This document shows positions 61,741 to 64,000 of a DNA stretch of 64,000 bases, in pieces. Position 1 is the first letter of the stretch. Each line of letters begins with the position of its first letter. The notes beneath the pieces are model-generated. The model did not search any database and was not told the origin of the DNA. It was given only the letters and a program-made list of their open reading frames with translations. The translations under genes were made by a program, and so were the position numbers. The stretch lies in the NCBI RefSeq assembly GCF_031458175.1, contig NZ_JAVDXX010000001.1:1984001-2048000 (forward strand), written 5' to 3'. This DNA comes from Pseudoglutamicibacter albus (lineage in GTDB: Bacteria > Actinomycetota > Actinomycetes > Actinomycetales > Micrococcaceae).

Positions 61741-63245
61741 CGGTTAGGACCATCGCGGCCATCGCAGACTCCGACTCATACCTCAAATACGCCGTCCATT
61801 TCCTTGACCAGCTCAAAGACTGGCGGCGCCAAGTAGTGGTCGTGCGCTCACACGTGATCCCGACCTCCGTACAAACCCGTGCGGCACTAGCCGGAACGTT
61901 CCTCGAAGGCCGGCCGCCCGCCGTCGTACCGGTGCGCAAGCTCTCCACCAACCTCAACCCGATGCCGGACGTGGTGCTAGTTGCCGCTACCGGGCCGATC
62001 GCCCGCGAAGTACTCATCCACTTCGCATCCCTCAAAAACCGCCCGGCACTGATCACCGCGCTACCAGGCATCGCTTTCCCGGCAACCTCGCGCGCGCTAG
62101 GCTTCCGTGAACTCTCCGACACGTTCATGGTCCACTCCCTCGCAGAAGCCGACGCGTTCGCGATCCTCGGTGAGAAGATGAGCCTCGACGGGATCACCCC
62201 GCGCGCAGTCCTCCCGAACGGTAGCTTCGACAGCGGATTCGCTAGCCACAGCAGCTTTGGCGGCAATGGCTTCGGTGGCGGGACCTACGATGGCGGGGCC
62301 TACGATGCCGGGGCCGCCGGTAACGCTGAGGCCGACGAGGACGCGGAGGCTGTGGAGGAGGCCGGCTTGGACCCTGAACGCCCAGCGATCGACGAGCCAG
62401 ACCCAGCCGACGCGCCAGAAATCGTCAAAGCGGCTCAAGAGCAAGGCCACGCCCCCACCCCGCCGCTCGAGGAAGAGAATATCCTTCCGCCGAGCTTCGC
62501 AGTCGGCAGGCTCCCGATGCTCAGCCACCACGAGCCGCCCGAGCCAGACATGACCAGCGTCAACCGCATCGTCTTCGCGCCACAAGCGAAAATGCCATTC
62601 AAGCAATTCCAGCGCCTCGAAATCCTCAAAGCCCTGGCAGAAACCAAGCGCAAACATCCTGAGGTTGAGGTTATCGTCAAGCTACGTGCGTTGCGTGGGG
62701 AACCGCAGACCCACATCGAACGCTTCCCTTACGACTACCTGTGGGAGAACTACTGCGCCGAAACCGGCGAAGACCAGAGCCTGCTGGACTTCCAGACCGG
62801 TTCACTCGCCGAACGCCTCACGCCAGGTTCGGCACTCGTGACCGTGTCGTCGACGGCGGCGGTCGAGGCGATCGACCGCGGGCTGCGGGTCGGGATCATC
62901 TCCGACTTCGGAGTCACCAAGAAGCTACTCAACGCGATGTTCAGCGAATCCGGCCTCCTCATGACACTCGAGGAAATGCAGGACCTCAACATCCCGCACG
63001 CCAACCAACAGTGGCTGCGCCGCAACTACTTCCACACCCCGGAAGACGTCAAGGCCGCACACCGCCGCGACATGGAACACGAACTCGCTGCACTAGCCGA
63101 TGCGGCACGCAAGGGCTACCTCGACGTCTCAGCAGCCGCGATGGCCCGCGCCCGCACCCGCGCATGGCGCGCACGCCTGAAAACCGCCCTTCCGGCACCG
63201 GTGTGGAAAGCGGCACGCAACGTACGCAACGCCGTCCGCGCCTAG
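61737..63245 (+). CDS. DUF6716-type putative glycosyltransferase
   Basis: 502 residues, which I place in the DUF6716 putative glycosyltransferase family from memory. The N-terminal half carries AIADSDSYLKYA, and ALITALPGIAFPATSRAL near 105. Residues about 165-245 are a low-complexity insert, Gly/Ser-rich then Glu/Asp/Ala-rich. The C-terminal half has KMPFKQFQRLEIL and VTVSSTAAVEAIDRG. The tail is Arg/Ala-rich. It overlaps the preceding gene by 4 bp and ends the cluster. The acceptor is unknown. Confidence 0.65.
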   Translation: MTVRTIAAIADSDSYLKYAVHFLDQLKDWRRQVVVVRSHVIPTSVQTRAALAGTFLEGRPPAVVPVRKLSTNLNPMPDVVLVAATGPIAREVLIHFASLKNRPALITALPGIAFPATSRALGFRELSDTFMVHSLAEADAFAILGEKMSLDGITPRAVLPNGSFDSGFASHSSFGGNGFGGGTYDGGAYDAGAAGNAEADEDAEAVEEAGLDPERPAIDEPDPADAPEIVKAAQEQGHAPTPPLEEENILPPSFAVGRLPMLSHHEPPEPDMTSVNRIVFAPQAKMPFKQFQRLEILKALAETKRKHPEVEVIVKLRALRGEPQTHIERFPYDYLWENYCAETGEDQSLLDFQTGSLAERLTPGSALVTVSSTAAVEAIDRGLRVGIISDFGVTKKLLNAMFSESGLLMTLEEMQDLNIPHANQQWLRRNYFHTPEDVKAAHRRDMEHELAALADAARKGYLDVSAAAMARARTRAWRARLKTALPAPVWKAARNVRNAVRA

Positions 63246-63269
63246 CCGCTTCAGCACTCGCGCTCAATA

Positions 63270-63309
63270 CGGCTCACGCGTGTGTGGGATGCCGCACACG
63301 CGTGAGCCG
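63270..63309. terminator. Hairpin terminating the nonulosonic-acid cluster
   Basis: A perfect 15-bp stem CGGCTCACGCGTGTG (63270-63284) with CACACGCGTGAGCCG (63295-63309) and a 10-nt loop lies 25 bp past the last gene stop. There is no T-tract. Confidence 0.7.
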
Positions 63310-63458
63310 CGTTGCCCGGCGACATGTTGCCCCTGTGACGACGTGTGGCGCCTAGTGACATAGACGAACTTTGCGCGGGCCATGAACTAAACTGAGCGCA
63401 GATCTCAAGTGCCGCTTTCGCGGTGCCTTTATTCTCTATTTCCAAGGAGACGGTTTCC

Positions 63459-64000
63459 GTGTCGGATAACGCAATCCGCGTCGCCATCGTGGGCGTCGGC
63501 AATTGTGCGACCTCGCTCGTGCAAGGCGTTGAATACTACAAAGACGCCGCAGTAGACCAGACCATCCCGGGTCTGATGCACGTGCAGTTCGGCGACTACC
63601 ACGTCAACGATGTGAACTTCGTTGCGGCATTCGATGTTGACGCCAAGAAGGTTGGGCTCGACCTCGCCGACGCGATTCAAGCATCCGAAAATAACACGAT
63701 CAAACTCTGCGACGTCCCGAAAACCGGTGTGACGGTCCAGCGCGGCCACACCCTCGACGGCCTCGGCAAGTACTACCGCGAGACCATCGAAGAGTCCACG
63801 GAAGAACCAGTTGACGTCGTCGCGGCTCTCAAGGAAGCCAACGTTGACGTTTTGGTCTCCTATCTGCCTGTCGGCTCCGAGGAAGCGAATAAGTTCTACG
63901 CCCAGTGTGCCATTGACGCCCGCGTCGCGTTCGTCAACGCGCTCCCAGTATTCATCGCCGGAACCACCGAATGGGCCGAGAAGTTCCGTGAAGCCGGCGT
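63459..64000 (+). CDS. ino1: Inositol-3-phosphate synthase, N-terminal part (runs off the window)
   Basis: The frame from a GTG at 63459 (AAGGAGA upstream) continues to the window end with about 180 residues. It begins with NAIRVAIVGVGNCATSLVQG, the NAD-binding motif of myo-inositol-3-phosphate synthases of actinobacteria, and continues with FDVDAKKVGLDL and YLPVGSEEANKFY. It makes inositol phosphate for mycothiol and inositol lipids. A -10-like TAAACT lies near 63386. Confidence 0.9.
   Translation, partial: MSDNAIRVAIVGVGNCATSLVQGVEYYKDAAVDQTIPGLMHVQFGDYHVNDVNFVAAFDVDAKKVGLDLADAIQASENNTIKLCDVPKTGVTVQRGHTLDGLGKYYRETIEESTEEPVDVVAALKEANVDVLVSYLPVGSEEANKFYAQCAIDARVAFVNALPVFIAGTTEWAEKFREAG

Noticed and set aside
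1-64000. tRNA or rRNA genes
   Set aside because: I looked for cloverleaf ends and conserved T-loop strings in the gene-free stretches and found none that I could support.

Overview
The window is high-GC actinobacterial chromosome, most likely from a member of the Micrococcaceae (Arthrobacter / Pseudoglutamicibacter-like; the species is a guess). The pointers are the many GTG and TTG starts, the gene order dnaB-rplI-rpsR-ssb-rpsF followed further along by an inositol-3-phosphate synthase, protocatechuate genes with a fused pcaDC, and actinobacterial families such as DUF6716 and BioYNM. Gene density is high and operons often overlap by an ATGA.

Region 1 (1-16967) is a catabolic locus for p-substituted benzoates. 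A PDR-type reductase and a CYP199A-like P450 (469-2726) are predicted to O-demethylate 4-methoxybenzoate to 4-hydroxybenzoate, with an MFS carrier next to them. PobA then makes protocatechuate, PcaGH opens its ring, and PcaB and the PcaDC fusion carry it to 3-oxoadipate. An IclR regulator lies inside the locus. Two related palindromes, one before the reductase and one before pobA, look like its operators. A large lower-GC SF1 helicase gene (4376-7861) interrupts the locus. A maleylacetate reductase fused to a GNAT acetyltransferase faces the pca operon. The genes from 3-oxoadipate to TCA intermediates (pcaIJF) are not in the window.

Region 2 (17087-32674) is mixed housekeeping and accessory content: a secreted CAP-domain protein, an orphan DNA methyltransferase, glutaminase-STAS, a HutG-like ureohydrolase, a membrane-anchored S1C protease, a DtxR/MntR regulator divergent from a His-rich SseB-domain protein, a 5-oxoprolinase operon (pxpA-pxpBC-gntR), a MATE exporter, an MFS carrier coupled to a CPBP protease, and a hypothetical gene whose 5' side carries an IS481-family insertion (32682-33739, 6-bp target duplication).

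Region 3 (33746-46308) holds a LysE exporter, a sortase-anchored lamin-tail/phytase-like surface protein, a DUF2891 protein, the biotin ECF transporter bioMNY, an MHS carrier, two paralogous lipoproteins created by a readable tandem duplication, an EamA exporter and dnaB. A cluster of DnaA boxes lies upstream of dnaB.

Region 4 (46377-64000) holds a PepSY lipoprotein, a flavin reductase behind a SAM-riboswitch-like leader, the rpsF-ssb-rpsR-rplI operon, a SGNH acyltransferase, an M18 aminopeptidase and a GT87 membrane glycosyltransferase. It ends with a six-gene cell-surface nonulosonic-acid cluster (55715-63245): a CMP-sialate synthetase fused to a HAD phosphatase, a short NeuB-type synthase, GT2, a polysialyltransferase-like enzyme and two more GT-B-like transferases. 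The fused phosphatase and the lack of a ManNAc epimerase suggest a phosphorylated (Kdn-9-P) route to a Kdn/sialic-acid wall polymer. This is the best candidate for an under-described system. The window closes inside ino1.
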